A stretch of 64,000 nucleotides of DNA from Flavobacterium sp. 20NA77.7 (GTDB lineage: Bacteria > Bacteroidota > Bacteroidia > Flavobacteriales > Flavobacteriaceae): assembly GCF_031326205.1 (NCBI RefSeq), contig NZ_CP133721.1, positions 310,001 to 374,000 of the forward strand, given 5' to 3'. This document shows, piece by piece, positions 7,464-15,457 of this stretch. Both the position numbers and the translations under genes were made by a program. Below the pieces are notes generated by a model, which searched no databases, had not been told where the DNA came from, and saw only the letters and a program-made list of their open reading frames with translations. The first letter of the stretch is position 1. Each line of letters starts with the position of its first letter.

Positions 7464-8318
7464 ATGAGAAAAGCATCTGGAGACAAAAGAAAAGGAAAAG
7501 TTTCGGAACCTAAAAAAACAGAAACGGCAAAATCTTTTTCTAAAGATAAAAAGCCTTTTCAAAAATTTACTAAAACCACAGATAAACCAAAAGCTACACC
7601 CAAAAAGGAATCTGACGAATTGCGTTTAAATAGATATATTGCAAATTCGGGAGTTTGTAGTAGAAGAGATGCAGATATTTACATTCAGAGTGGAAATGTA
7701 AAAGTAAATGGAGAAGTGATTACAGAAATGGGCTATAAAGTAAAGCTTACGGATGTTGTCAATTTCGATGGAGTAGTCATTACACCTGAAAAAAAAGAAT
7801 ATATTTTGTTGAATAAGCCTAAAAATTTCTCTACAGAAAAGAACGAATTAGGCGCAACAAATGTGCTGAATTTAGTATATAGCGCAACAAAATCAAAGAT
7901 TGAACCTGTGGGAAGAATGGATAAAACTACAACAGGATTGCTTCTTTTCACAAATGATACAGAAATGGTGAAAAAATTTACTTCGCCAAATCAACGTTCT
8001 TCCAAATTATATCAAGTATCATTAGATAAAAACTTGAAATATGAAGATTTAGAGAAAATCCAAAATGGAATTCACATTGACGGGCATAAAGTATATGTAG
8101 AAGAAATTACCTATATCGAAAATCAGCCTAAAAGTGAAATTGGTGTAAAAATGAAAACAGCGAATGTGAAAATTGTACGAACTATTTTCGAACAATTAAA
8201 ATATGATGTTATTAAATTAGATCGAGTGATGTTTGCGGGTTTGACTAAGAAAAATTTACCAAGAGGAAATTGGAGATTTCTAACGAGTCAGGAAATTATT
8301 AATTTGAAAAACAGTTAA
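7464..8318 (+). CDS. RluB/RsuA-family pseudouridine synthase
   Basis: The enzyme isomerises a specific uridine in rRNA. After about 50 lysine-rich, probably disordered residues comes an S4 RNA-binding domain (LNRYIANSGVCSRRDAD, near residue 55) and then the catalytic domain with GRMDKTTTGLLLFTND, where the aspartate of RxDxxTxG is catalytic. The 284-residue length and the basic tail fit RluB-type proteins that act on 23S rRNA; the exact site is not deducible. It ends the mevalonate cluster and has its own -7 box, TACTTTTG at 7440-7447, leaving a leader near 12 nt. Confidence 0.88.
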   Translation: MRKASGDKRKGKVSEPKKTETAKSFSKDKKPFQKFTKTTDKPKATPKKESDELRLNRYIANSGVCSRRDADIYIQSGNVKVNGEVITEMGYKVKLTDVVNFDGVVITPEKKEYILLNKPKNFSTEKNELGATNVLNLVYSATKSKIEPVGRMDKTTTGLLLFTNDTEMVKKFTSPNQRSSKLYQVSLDKNLKYEDLEKIQNGIHIDGHKVYVEEITYIENQPKSEIGVKMKTANVKIVRTIFEQLKYDVIKLDRVMFAGLTKKNLPRGNWRFLTSQEIINLKNS

Positions 8319-8325
8319 AAAATAA

Positions 8326-8354
8326 TTGAAATTAAAAAAATAATGCTATTTTTG
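8326..8354 (+). promoter_or_regulatory. Bacteroidete promoter TTG-N18-TATTTTTG
   Basis: TTG at 8326-8328 and TATTTTTG at 8347-8354 match both parts of the known Flavobacterium promoter with an 18-nt spacer. It serves the small lipoprotein at 8375, with a leader near 16 nt. Confidence 0.7.
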
Positions 8355-8374
8355 ATTTTAAATAAGTACAAAAA

Positions 8375-8824
8375 ATGAAAAAGTTATTCTCTCTAGTTGC
8401 CGTTTTGTTTGTGTTTCTTTCTTGTCAACAAGAAATAAAAACAAGCACACCTTCTTTTCAAGCAGAAAAAGACAACGTATTTTGGAGAGCTAAAGATGCA
8501 AAAGTAAACTACAATTCTAATGGTTCAATCACAATTAGTGCTTATTCTTCATATGAAATTGTAACACTTACGCTGCCTTCTCCAAACCCAGGAACATATA
8601 CATTAGGAGTAGATACAAATTCATATGCAACCTATACCTACACTCTAAACGGTATCACAAAACATTATGAAACTGGGGTGAGTATAGGAAATGGACAAGT
8701 TATTATTAAACCAAGTACGGCTCCCGGAACATTTACAGGAACATTTAGGCTTAATGCTGAAGATGAAGACGGAGAAGTCATCAACTACAATAAAGGTGTT
8801 TTTTATCAAATACCCGTTTTTTAA
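8375..8824 (+). CDS. Small lipoprotein, DUF6252-like
   Basis: The 149-residue protein has a lipoprotein signal (LFVFLSCQQ, cysteine near residue 18) and a compact beta-rich body containing NGSITISAYSS and the C-terminal GTFTGTFRLNAEDEDGE. This pattern resembles DUF6252 lipoproteins found across Flavobacteriia, whose function is not known. It has its own promoter and a strong terminator, so it is a single-gene unit. The product should be anchored in the outer or inner membrane facing the periplasm. No catalytic motif is visible. Confidence 0.7.
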   Translation: MKKLFSLVAVLFVFLSCQQEIKTSTPSFQAEKDNVFWRAKDAKVNYNSNGSITISAYSSYEIVTLTLPSPNPGTYTLGVDTNSYATYTYTLNGITKHYETGVSIGNGQVIIKPSTAPGTFTGTFRLNAEDEDGEVINYNKGVFYQIPVF

Positions 8825-8846
8825 TACATACTTGAAAATATACCAT

Positions 8847-8880
8847 AACCACTTCAAAATGAAGTGGTTTTTTGTTTTTG
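8847..8880 (+). terminator. Rho-independent terminator after the lipoprotein gene
   Basis: AACCACTTCA and TGAAGTGGTT form a perfect 10-bp stem with a 3-nt loop, followed by a T-rich run. Confidence 0.85.
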
Positions 8881-8893
8881 TTAATAACTAAAA

Positions 8894-8924
8894 TTGGCTC
8901 AAAAAAAGAAAAATTGTATTTTTG
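8894..8924 (+). promoter_or_regulatory. Promoter of dnaE, TTG-N20-TATTTTTG
   Basis: TTG at 8894-8896 and TATTTTTG at 8917-8924 fit the bacteroidete consensus with a 20-nt spacer. The leader to ATG 8978 would be about 50 nt. Confidence 0.7.
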
Positions 8925-8977
8925 AGAACTTCCTTTTTTTAGGATTTTTTTTTAATCATAATATCTTTTGACGCCTT

Positions 8978-11900
8978 ATGTATTTAATTTTTGATACGGA
9001 AACTACGGGATTACCTAAAAGTTGGTCTGCACCTATTACAGATACTGATAATTGGCCACGTTGTGTACAGATAGCTTGGCAATTGCATGACGAAATGGGT
9101 AATTTAGTTGAACATCAAGATTATTTAATACGTCCTGAAGGGTTTAATATTCCATACGATGCCGAACAAGTGCATGGTATTTCTACAGATTTAGCAACTG
9201 CTCAAGGTATTTTGTTAACCGAAATGCTTGAAAAATTTAATGTTGCCTTGTCAAAAGCATCTTATGTGGTGGGACAAAATGTTGGTTTTGATATTAACAT
9301 TATGGGTTGTGAATTTCACAGAGCAGGACTACAAACGCCTTTATTGGGCATGAATGTTTTGGATACCTGTACTGAAACTACCGCAGAGCTATTGCGTTTA
9401 CCAGGAGGGCGAGGAGGAAAGTTTAAATTACCTACTTTAACAGAGTTACATGAATATCTTTTTGGACAAAAATTTTCAGAAGCTCATAATGCTACTGCCG
9501 ATGTGGAAGCAACAACTCGTTGTTTTTTAGAATTAGTAAAACGCGGTACTTTTTCCGAAAACGAGTTGCCAGTTGATGCAGATTATTATAGAAGATTTAA
9601 AGAACAAAATGCTTCAGTTATACAGCCCATAGGATTAAAACATAGTAACTTAAAAACAGCTTCTGAAGCTTTAAAACAAAAATTAAAAGAGCAATTATCC
9701 GAAGGAATTAAATTAAGTTCGGAAGAACGAATAGATTTAACAAACATTTCTTTTGCTCATCTTCATAATCATTCTCAGTTTTCTGTTCTGCAATCAACAA
9801 TTTCTATTCCAGCGTTAATACAAAATGCAGTAAAGCATAAAATGTCAGCAGTTGCATTAACCGATATTGGTAATATGATGGGTGCTTTCCAATTTGTAAG
9901 TGGTATCTTGACACATAATAAAACGGCAGAATTAAAAAATAAAGAAGCCATCGAAAAAGGAGAAGAACAAACAGAGACCATAATCAAACCAATAGTAGGT
10001 TGTGAATTTTTTGTATGTGAAAACCGTTTAGATAAGACTAAAAAAGACAATGGTTATCAAGTCGTTTTTTTAGCGAAAAATAAAAATGGCTATCACAATT
10101 TGGCCAAACTAGCTTCTTATGCTTATACAGAAGGAATGTATTATGTGCCAAGAATTGATAAAGATCTTGTCCAAAAATATAAGGAAGACATCATTGTTTT
10201 AACAGGAAGTTTATATGGCGAAGTTCCTAATAAAATTCTAAATGTTGGCGAAAATCAGGCTGAAGAAGCCTTGTTGTGGTGGAAAGAACAATTTGGCGAA
10301 GATTTGTATATAGAAATTATGCGTCACAATCAACAAGATGAAGATGCTGTAAATCAAACCTTAATACAATTTTCACAAAAACATGCTATTAAGTTAGTTG
10401 CAACTAATAACACCTTTTATATAGCTAAAGAAGATGCAAATGCACATGATATTTTATTGTGTGTAAAAGATGGCGAAAAACAAGCTACACCTATAGGTAG
10501 AGGTAGAGGCTATAGATACGGATTACCTAATCAAGAATATTATTTCAAGTCGGCAGATGAAATGAAACAGCTATTTGCTGATTTACCAAGTGCTATTATT
10601 TCAATTCAAGAAATTATTGATAAAATCGAAATTTATTCCTTGTCACGAGATGTGTTGCTTCCAAAATTTGATATTCCTGCAGAATTTCAAGTGGCAGAAG
10701 ACTTAACAGATAAAGGTGTGCGTGGAGAGAATAGTTATTTAAGGCATTTAACCTATAAAGGAGCCGAACAACGTTATGGTGAAATTACAGAAGAGATTAG
10801 AGAACGTTTAGATTTTGAATTATTAACTATAAGTAATTCGGGCTATCCAGGGTATTTTTTAATTGTACAAGATTTTATTGCCGAAGCTCGTAAAATGGGA
10901 GTATCTGTAGGTCCGGGACGAGGTTCTGCCGCTGGTTCTGCCGTTGCTTATTGTTTAGGAATTACAAATATTGACCCCATTAAATATGATTTACTTTTTG
11001 AGCGGTTTTTAAATCCAGATAGGGTATCTATGCCAGATATTGATATTGATTTTGATGATGAAGGAAGAGGTAGAGTTATGGACTATGTTATTCAAAAATA
11101 TGGAGCTAATCAAGTGGCGCAAATTATTACCTATGGTAAAATGGCAACAAAATCTGCTATTAGAGATACAGCAAGGGTCTTAGATTTACCGCTTTTCGAA
11201 GCAGATAAATTAGCAAAATTAATTCCAGGAATGATGCCAGGAAAATGGAATTTAGCAAGATTTTTATCAGAAAAAGAGGAAGAAGTAAAAAAAGTGCTTC
11301 GTAGCGAAGAATTTGATAGAGTTAAAGAATTAATAGGTATCGCAAGCGAACGTAATTTGTCAGGAGAAACCATTCAACAAGCAAAAGTTATTGAAGGGTC
11401 TTTACGAAATACGGGTATTCACGCTTGTGGAGTAATCATTACACCAGATGATATTACAAACTTTGTACCAGTAACTACTGCAAAAGACTCCGATTTGTAT
11501 GTAACTCAGTTTGATAATGCAGTTGCAGAAAGTGCAGGTCTGTTGAAAATGGACTTTTTAGGACTAAAAACTTTAACGTTAATAAAGGATACTGTTAAAT
11601 TAGTAAAATATAAAAAAGGAATTGACTTAGATCCAGACAATTTTCCTATAGACGATAAAAAAACCTATGAATTATTTCAAAGAGGTGAAACAGTAGGTAT
11701 ATTTCAGTATGAGTCCCCAGGAATGCAAAAATATATGAAGGAATTAAAGCCTACAGTTTTTGCAGATTTAATTGCGATGAATGCATTATATCGTCCGGGA
11801 CCTTTAGAATACATTCCAAGTTTTATCAAGCGTAAAAACGGGGAAGAGTCTATAGTGTATGATTTAGATGCCTGTGAAGAATATTTAGCAGAAACCTATG

Positions 11901-13486
11901 GCATTACCGTTTACCAAGAGCAAGTAATGCTTTTGTCCCAAAAATTAGCAGATTTTTCGAAAGGTGATGCTGACGTTTTAAGAAAAGCAATGGGTAAAAA
12001 AATGCTAGATGTGCTTGAAAAAATGAAGTCTAAATTTATTGAAGGGGCTGTTAAAAAAGGACATCCAGAAGATAAATTAGAAAAAATTTGGAAAGACTGG
12101 ACAGCATTTGCACAATATGCTTTTAATAAATCACATTCTACTTGTTATGCTTGGATTGCTTACCAAACGGCTTATTTAAAAGCCCATTATCCAGCAGAGT
12201 ATATGGCAGCTGTGCTTTCAAATAACATGAATGATATCAAGCAAGTTTCTTTCTTTATGGAAGAATGTAAACGAATGGGATTAGAAGTATTAGGACCAGA
12301 TGTGAATGAGTCATTTTATAAATTTACAGTAAATGATAACAACGCTATTCGTTTTGGAATGGGTGCCATTAAAGGTGTAGGTGAAGGAGCTGTACAAACA
12401 ATTGTACAAGGAAGAAAAGAGGCTAAGTACCGTTCTATTTTTGATTTGGCAAAACGAGTAGATTTACGTGCGGCTAACAAGAAAGCTTTTGAAAATTTAG
12501 CTTTAGCAGGAGGATTTGATTGTTTTGAAGGAACGCATAGAGCTCAATATTTTCACACTGAAGGTGATGGAATTTCGTTTCTTGAAAAAGCAATGCGATA
12601 TGGAGCAAAATATCAAGAAAATGAAAATTCATCACAAGTAAGTCTTTTTGGTGAAGCGGCAGATGTGCAAATTCCAGAACCTGTTGTGCCTCCATGTGAA
12701 GATTGGAATACTATGGAAAAGCTGGCTAGAGAAAGAGAAGTTGTTGGGATTTACATTTCAGGCCATCCTTTAGATGATTACAAATTTGAAATGAAATATT
12801 TTTGTAATACAAGATTAGAAGCCTTCAAGTCATTAGAAAGTTTAGTAGGTAAAAATTTGTCTTTTGGAGGAATTGTTAACGATGTGCAACATTTGACAGC
12901 TAAAAATGGTAAAGGTTGGGCTAAATTTACAATAGATGGGTATGACGAGTCTCATGAGTTTAGAATATTTGATGAGGAATATTTAAAATTCCGACATTTT
13001 TTGGTTCAAAATACTTTTGTGTACATGAAAGTAGGTATAAAAGAAGGTTGGACAAACAGAGAAACAGGAAAAAAATCAGATCCAAAAATAGTATTTACCC
13101 ACGCGCAATATTTACAGGATGTATTGCGAGATTTTGCTAAAAAATTAACGATTCAACTCCCAATAGAAGAGTTAAAAGAACAATTATTGCAGCAATTAAA
13201 AGATTTATTTCAAACACATCAAGGAGAATTTAATGTGAATTTTGAAATTCTTGAATTAGAAAAAGTAAAGCGTCAAGTAGAACGAAAAGCTGAATTTGAT
13301 GAAGAATTTATTTCAGATGAAGAAGAAAGTTCAGAGATTTTAGTTGTTGAAAGTCAACTGGAAGAAATTGAGGAAACGATTATAAAAAATAAATTAGAAA
13401 TGCCCTCTAGAAAATTAAAAATTGCCATTTCAAGGCCTCTTTTAGAAGAATTAGAAAAAAAACAAATCCATTTTAAATTAAATTAA
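8978..13486 (+). CDS. dnaE: DNA polymerase III subunit alpha with N-terminal DEDDh exonuclease domain
   Basis: The 1502-residue replicative polymerase carries a DnaQ-like proofreading domain at its N-terminus: DTETTG (D6, E8), D105 in GQNVGFD, and H170 with D175 in HNATAD, a complete DEDDh set. A PHP domain follows from about residue 259 (HLHNHSQFS), but the usual TDHG reads TDIG (I297) and the usual LDG reads LQS, so its metal site looks lost. The palm domain has GPGRGSAAGS and PDIDIDF (D689 and D691 align with the catalytic pair). YNKSHS-like FNKSHSTCYA, an HhH region and an OB fold (near residue 1295) complete the subunit. It is transcribed alone. Confidence 0.96.
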   Translation: MYLIFDTETTGLPKSWSAPITDTDNWPRCVQIAWQLHDEMGNLVEHQDYLIRPEGFNIPYDAEQVHGISTDLATAQGILLTEMLEKFNVALSKASYVVGQNVGFDINIMGCEFHRAGLQTPLLGMNVLDTCTETTAELLRLPGGRGGKFKLPTLTELHEYLFGQKFSEAHNATADVEATTRCFLELVKRGTFSENELPVDADYYRRFKEQNASVIQPIGLKHSNLKTASEALKQKLKEQLSEGIKLSSEERIDLTNISFAHLHNHSQFSVLQSTISIPALIQNAVKHKMSAVALTDIGNMMGAFQFVSGILTHNKTAELKNKEAIEKGEEQTETIIKPIVGCEFFVCENRLDKTKKDNGYQVVFLAKNKNGYHNLAKLASYAYTEGMYYVPRIDKDLVQKYKEDIIVLTGSLYGEVPNKILNVGENQAEEALLWWKEQFGEDLYIEIMRHNQQDEDAVNQTLIQFSQKHAIKLVATNNTFYIAKEDANAHDILLCVKDGEKQATPIGRGRGYRYGLPNQEYYFKSADEMKQLFADLPSAIISIQEIIDKIEIYSLSRDVLLPKFDIPAEFQVAEDLTDKGVRGENSYLRHLTYKGAEQRYGEITEEIRERLDFELLTISNSGYPGYFLIVQDFIAEARKMGVSVGPGRGSAAGSAVAYCLGITNIDPIKYDLLFERFLNPDRVSMPDIDIDFDDEGRGRVMDYVIQKYGANQVAQIITYGKMATKSAIRDTARVLDLPLFEADKLAKLIPGMMPGKWNLARFLSEKEEEVKKVLRSEEFDRVKELIGIASERNLSGETIQQAKVIEGSLRNTGIHACGVIITPDDITNFVPVTTAKDSDLYVTQFDNAVAESAGLLKMDFLGLKTLTLIKDTVKLVKYKKGIDLDPDNFPIDDKKTYELFQRGETVGIFQYESPGMQKYMKELKPTVFADLIAMNALYRPGPLEYIPSFIKRKNGEESIVYDLDACEEYLAETYGITVYQEQVMLLSQKLADFSKGDADVLRKAMGKKMLDVLEKMKSKFIEGAVKKGHPEDKLEKIWKDWTAFAQYAFNKSHSTCYAWIAYQTAYLKAHYPAEYMAAVLSNNMNDIKQVSFFMEECKRMGLEVLGPDVNESFYKFTVNDNNAIRFGMGAIKGVGEGAVQTIVQGRKEAKYRSIFDLAKRVDLRAANKKAFENLALAGGFDCFEGTHRAQYFHTEGDGISFLEKAMRYGAKYQENENSSQVSLFGEAADVQIPEPVVPPCEDWNTMEKLAREREVVGIYISGHPLDDYKFEMKYFCNTRLEAFKSLESLVGKNLSFGGIVNDVQHLTAKNGKGWAKFTIDGYDESHEFRIFDEEYLKFRHFLVQNTFVYMKVGIKEGWTNRETGKKSDPKIVFTHAQYLQDVLRDFAKKLTIQLPIEELKEQLLQQLKDLFQTHQGEFNVNFEILELEKVKRQVERKAEFDEEFISDEEESSEILVVESQLEEIEETIIKNKLEMPSRKLKIAISRPLLEELEKKQIHFKLN

Positions 13487-13560
13487 GTAGCACATAAAAT
13501 TTAATGATGTGTAAATAGTTAAAACAAATAGAACGTATAAGTTCAAAAAAAATAATTAGT

Positions 13561-13568
13561 TATCTTTG
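13561..13568 (+). promoter_or_regulatory. -7 element TATCTTTG of the thioredoxin gene
   Basis: A perfect TAnnTTTG box lies 46 nt before ATG 13615. The -33 region has only TTC at 13542, so the upstream half is weak. Confidence 0.55.
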
Positions 13569-13614
13569 CATTAATAATATTTAAAAAACATTAAACTTTT
13601 AAACAAAAATATAT

Positions 13615-13932
13615 ATGGCATTAGCAATTACAGATGCTACTTTTGAAGAAGTGGTATTACAATCAGACAAACCAGTAGTAGTAGATTTTTGGGCAGCTTG
13701 GTGCGGACCATGTAGAATGGTAGGTCCGGTTATCGATGAAATCGCAACAGAATATGAAGGCAAAGCAATAGTAGGTAAAGTAGATGTTGATGCAAATCAA
13801 GAATTTGCAGCTAAATATGGTGTAAGAAATATTCCGACCGTTTTGGTGTTCCAAAAAGGAGAAGTTGTAGGAAGACAAGTAGGAGTGGCTCCTAAGAAAA
13901 CATATACAGACGCTATCGATGCTTTGTTGTAA
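13615..13932 (+). CDS. trxA: Thioredoxin
   Basis: This 105-residue protein is a single thioredoxin fold with the redox pair in WAAWCGPCRM (residues about 28-37), the buried aspartate at VVDFWA, and the cis-proline in RNIPTVLVF. It has no signal peptide, so it is a cytoplasmic disulfide reductase that would serve, among others, ribonucleotide reductase, encoded 28 kb away. Length is standard. Its own promoter and terminator make it monocistronic. Confidence 0.96.
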   Translation: MALAITDATFEEVVLQSDKPVVVDFWAAWCGPCRMVGPVIDEIATEYEGKAIVGKVDVDANQEFAAKYGVRNIPTVLVFQKGEVVGRQVGVAPKKTYTDAIDALL

Positions 13933-13953
13933 TAGCTAAAAAAGAAAAAAATG

Positions 13954-13985
13954 AAAGGTTCAACGAGAGTTGAGCCTTTTTTTTA
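13954..13985 (+). terminator. Rho-independent terminator after trxA
   Basis: AAAGGTTCAAC and GTTGAGCCTTT pair over 11 bp with one G-U, loop GAGA, then a T run. Confidence 0.85.
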
Positions 13986-14017
13986 TTTATCATCTTTTTC
14001 CATTTGCCCTTCACCAT

Positions 14018-14049
14018 TTGCATAAAATAAAAAATCTTTGTTACCTTTG
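14018..14049 (+). promoter_or_regulatory. Promoter TTG-N21-TACCTTTG, predicted near-leaderless
   Basis: TTG at 14018-14020 and TACCTTTG at 14042-14049. Only five bases separate the -7 box from ATG 14055, so the transcript should start within a couple of bases of the start codon. Confidence 0.65.
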
Positions 14050-14054
14050 AAATT

Positions 14055-14993
14055 ATGAATTTAGATACCCAAATTGAAAAAATAGCAAGTTTTAAGCATT
14101 TAGCACTTTTAGCTAATCAAATAGTTGAAGGTTTTCTTTCGGGTATGCACAAGTCTCCTTTTCACGGTTTTTCGGCCGAATTTGCAGAGCATAAAACATA
14201 CAACCAAGGAGAAAGCACAAGACATATTGATTGGAAATTATTTGCTAAAACAGACCGATTGTATACCAAACGCTATGAAGAAGAAACAAATTTGCGTTGT
14301 CATTTAATTATAGATAATTCATCATCAATGCATTATCCGCAATTACAAGCGCAACAAAATTTTTATGAAAATAAAATAGGTTTTTCTGTTTTAGCTTCGG
14401 CGGTTTTGATGAATTTATTAAAAAAACAACGAGATGCTGTGGGCTTAAGTGTTTATTCTGATACATATGAATATTATGCGCCCGAAAAAGGAAGTGAGCG
14501 CCACCATAGCATGTTGCTTAATCAATTTGAAGAATTATTAACAACTTCTAAAAAGTCAAAGCAAACCGATTCTATTTCTTTTTTACATCAAATTGCAGAA
14601 AATATTCACCGTCGTTCTATGATTGTTCTTTTTACAGATATGTTTCAAAAAAATACGTCTAAAGAAGATCAAGATAAATTATTTAAAGCACTACAGCATT
14701 TAAAACACAATAAGCATAAGGTTGTTTTGTTTCATGTGTATGATGAAAAAACCGAATTTCTTTTCGATTTTGACTCTACACCTAGAAAATTTATTGATAC
14801 AGAAACGGGAGAAGAAATTAATTTGTTTGCAGAAAATGCGAAGGAAGCTTATGAAAAAGCCATGCATGAATATTTTTATACTATTCAACAAAATTGCACG
14901 GCTTATCAAATAAAATATGTTCCTGTTTCTGTAGGAGAAAATTTCGAAAAAATAATTACTACATATTTAGTTGAAAAACAGAAGTTTGGCTAA
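14055..14993 (+). CDS. DUF58 domain protein (vWA-like)
   Basis: The 312-residue protein has the DUF58 signature HIDWKLFAKTDRLYTKRYEEE (around residues 58-78; HxDWK..A) and then a von Willebrand A-like domain starting IIDNSSSM, where DxSxS would bind a metal ion. Family members usually sit beside a MoxR AAA+ ATPase and act with it in assembly or envelope stress, but no MoxR gene is next to this one in the window. No signal peptide or membrane helix is seen, so it is probably cytoplasmic. The start follows the -7 box by five bases. Confidence 0.85.
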   Translation: MNLDTQIEKIASFKHLALLANQIVEGFLSGMHKSPFHGFSAEFAEHKTYNQGESTRHIDWKLFAKTDRLYTKRYEEETNLRCHLIIDNSSSMHYPQLQAQQNFYENKIGFSVLASAVLMNLLKKQRDAVGLSVYSDTYEYYAPEKGSERHHSMLLNQFEELLTTSKKSKQTDSISFLHQIAENIHRRSMIVLFTDMFQKNTSKEDQDKLFKALQHLKHNKHKVVLFHVYDEKTEFLFDFDSTPRKFIDTETGEEINLFAENAKEAYEKAMHEYFYTIQQNCTAYQIKYVPVSVGENFEKIITTYLVEKQKFG

Positions 14994-15031
14994 TTCAATA
15001 TTGCTTTTTAGTGTTTTTTACAGAAAAATGT

Positions 15032-15068
15032 TTGTAGATATAAAAAAGTGTTCTATATTTGCACTCGC
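15032..15068 (+). promoter_or_regulatory. tRNA promoter TTG-N19-TATATTTGCACTCGC
   Basis: TTG 15032-15034, 19-nt spacer, TATATTTG 15054-15061, then CACTCGC. The same 15-base core at the same spacing precedes the other two tRNA units in the window. Confidence 0.85.
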
Positions 15069-15078
15069 ATTAAAGCAA

Positions 15079-15152
15079 GGTTTGGTAGTTCAGTTGGTTA
15101 GAATACATGCCTGTCACGCATGGGGTCGCGGGTTCGAGTCCCGTCCAGACCG
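15079..15152 (+). tRNA. tRNA-Asp (GTC)
   Basis: A full cloverleaf of 74 nt can be folded: acceptor GGTTTGG with CCAGACC, D arm GTTCAGTTGGTTAGAAT, anticodon arm with loop CTGTCAC (anticodon GTC), and T arm GCGGGTTCGAGTCCCGT. The 3' CCA is not encoded. It has its own promoter and terminator and is a single-tRNA unit. Confidence 0.95.
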
Positions 15153-15164
15153 CTAAAATTTGGG

Positions 15165-15196
15165 AAGCATTCTGAGAAATCAGAATGCTTTTTTGC
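15165..15196 (+). terminator. Rho-independent terminator of the tRNA-Asp unit
   Basis: AAGCATTCTGA and TCAGAATGCTT form an 11-bp perfect stem with loop GAAA and a following T run. Confidence 0.9.
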
Positions 15197-15457
15197 CCAA
15201 AAAAAGCATCAAAAATAGTTGTGTTGTTTAGCCTAGAAATAGGCGCGGTTTAGTAGTTAGACCAATGAAAAGCTCTCCAGACTTGGTAGGGCTTTTTTGA
15301 TTTTTATGTTTGTTTATATCACTTTAGCACAGAAAAGGTGTATTTCATAGGTTTTTTTTTCATTTAATCTTGTTTTTTAACAAAGATGTTTTTTTTATAG
15401 ATAATTTACTTATATTTAGCCACTTAATATTTCAATTAGAAAATTAAACTCCCTAAA
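15197..15457 (+). other. Intergenic stretch with a second stem-loop and a tRNA-like fragment
   Basis: The 305 bp between tRNA-Asp and the next gene hold no credible coding frame. After the first terminator there is GGTTTAGTAGTTAG (15247-15260), which differs from the tRNA-Asp start GGTTTGGTAGTTCAG by one substitution and one missing base. It is followed by an AAAAGCTCTCCA / TGGTAGGGCTTTTTT stem-loop (15268-15298) that looks like another terminator. Downstream is AT-rich DNA with a weak TATATTTA box at 15411. The middle part may be a decayed tRNA copy or a small RNA; neither is proven. Confidence 0.45.
15268..15298 (+). terminator. Second terminator-like stem-loop downstream of tRNA-Asp
   Basis: AAAAGCTCTCCA pairs with TGG-T-AGGGCTTTT, with one bulged T and one G-U pair, and ends in six T. 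There is no gene between it and the first terminator. Confidence 0.6.

Noticed and set aside
15079..15152. tRNA-Asp as an attachment site of an integrated element
   Set aside because: No integrase, no direct repeat of the tRNA 3' end and no change in base composition downstream, only a 5'-like fragment.
14971..15156. 61-residue frame crossing tRNA-Asp
   Set aside because: It overlaps the end of the DUF58 gene and the complete tRNA; its C-terminal residues are just translated tRNA.
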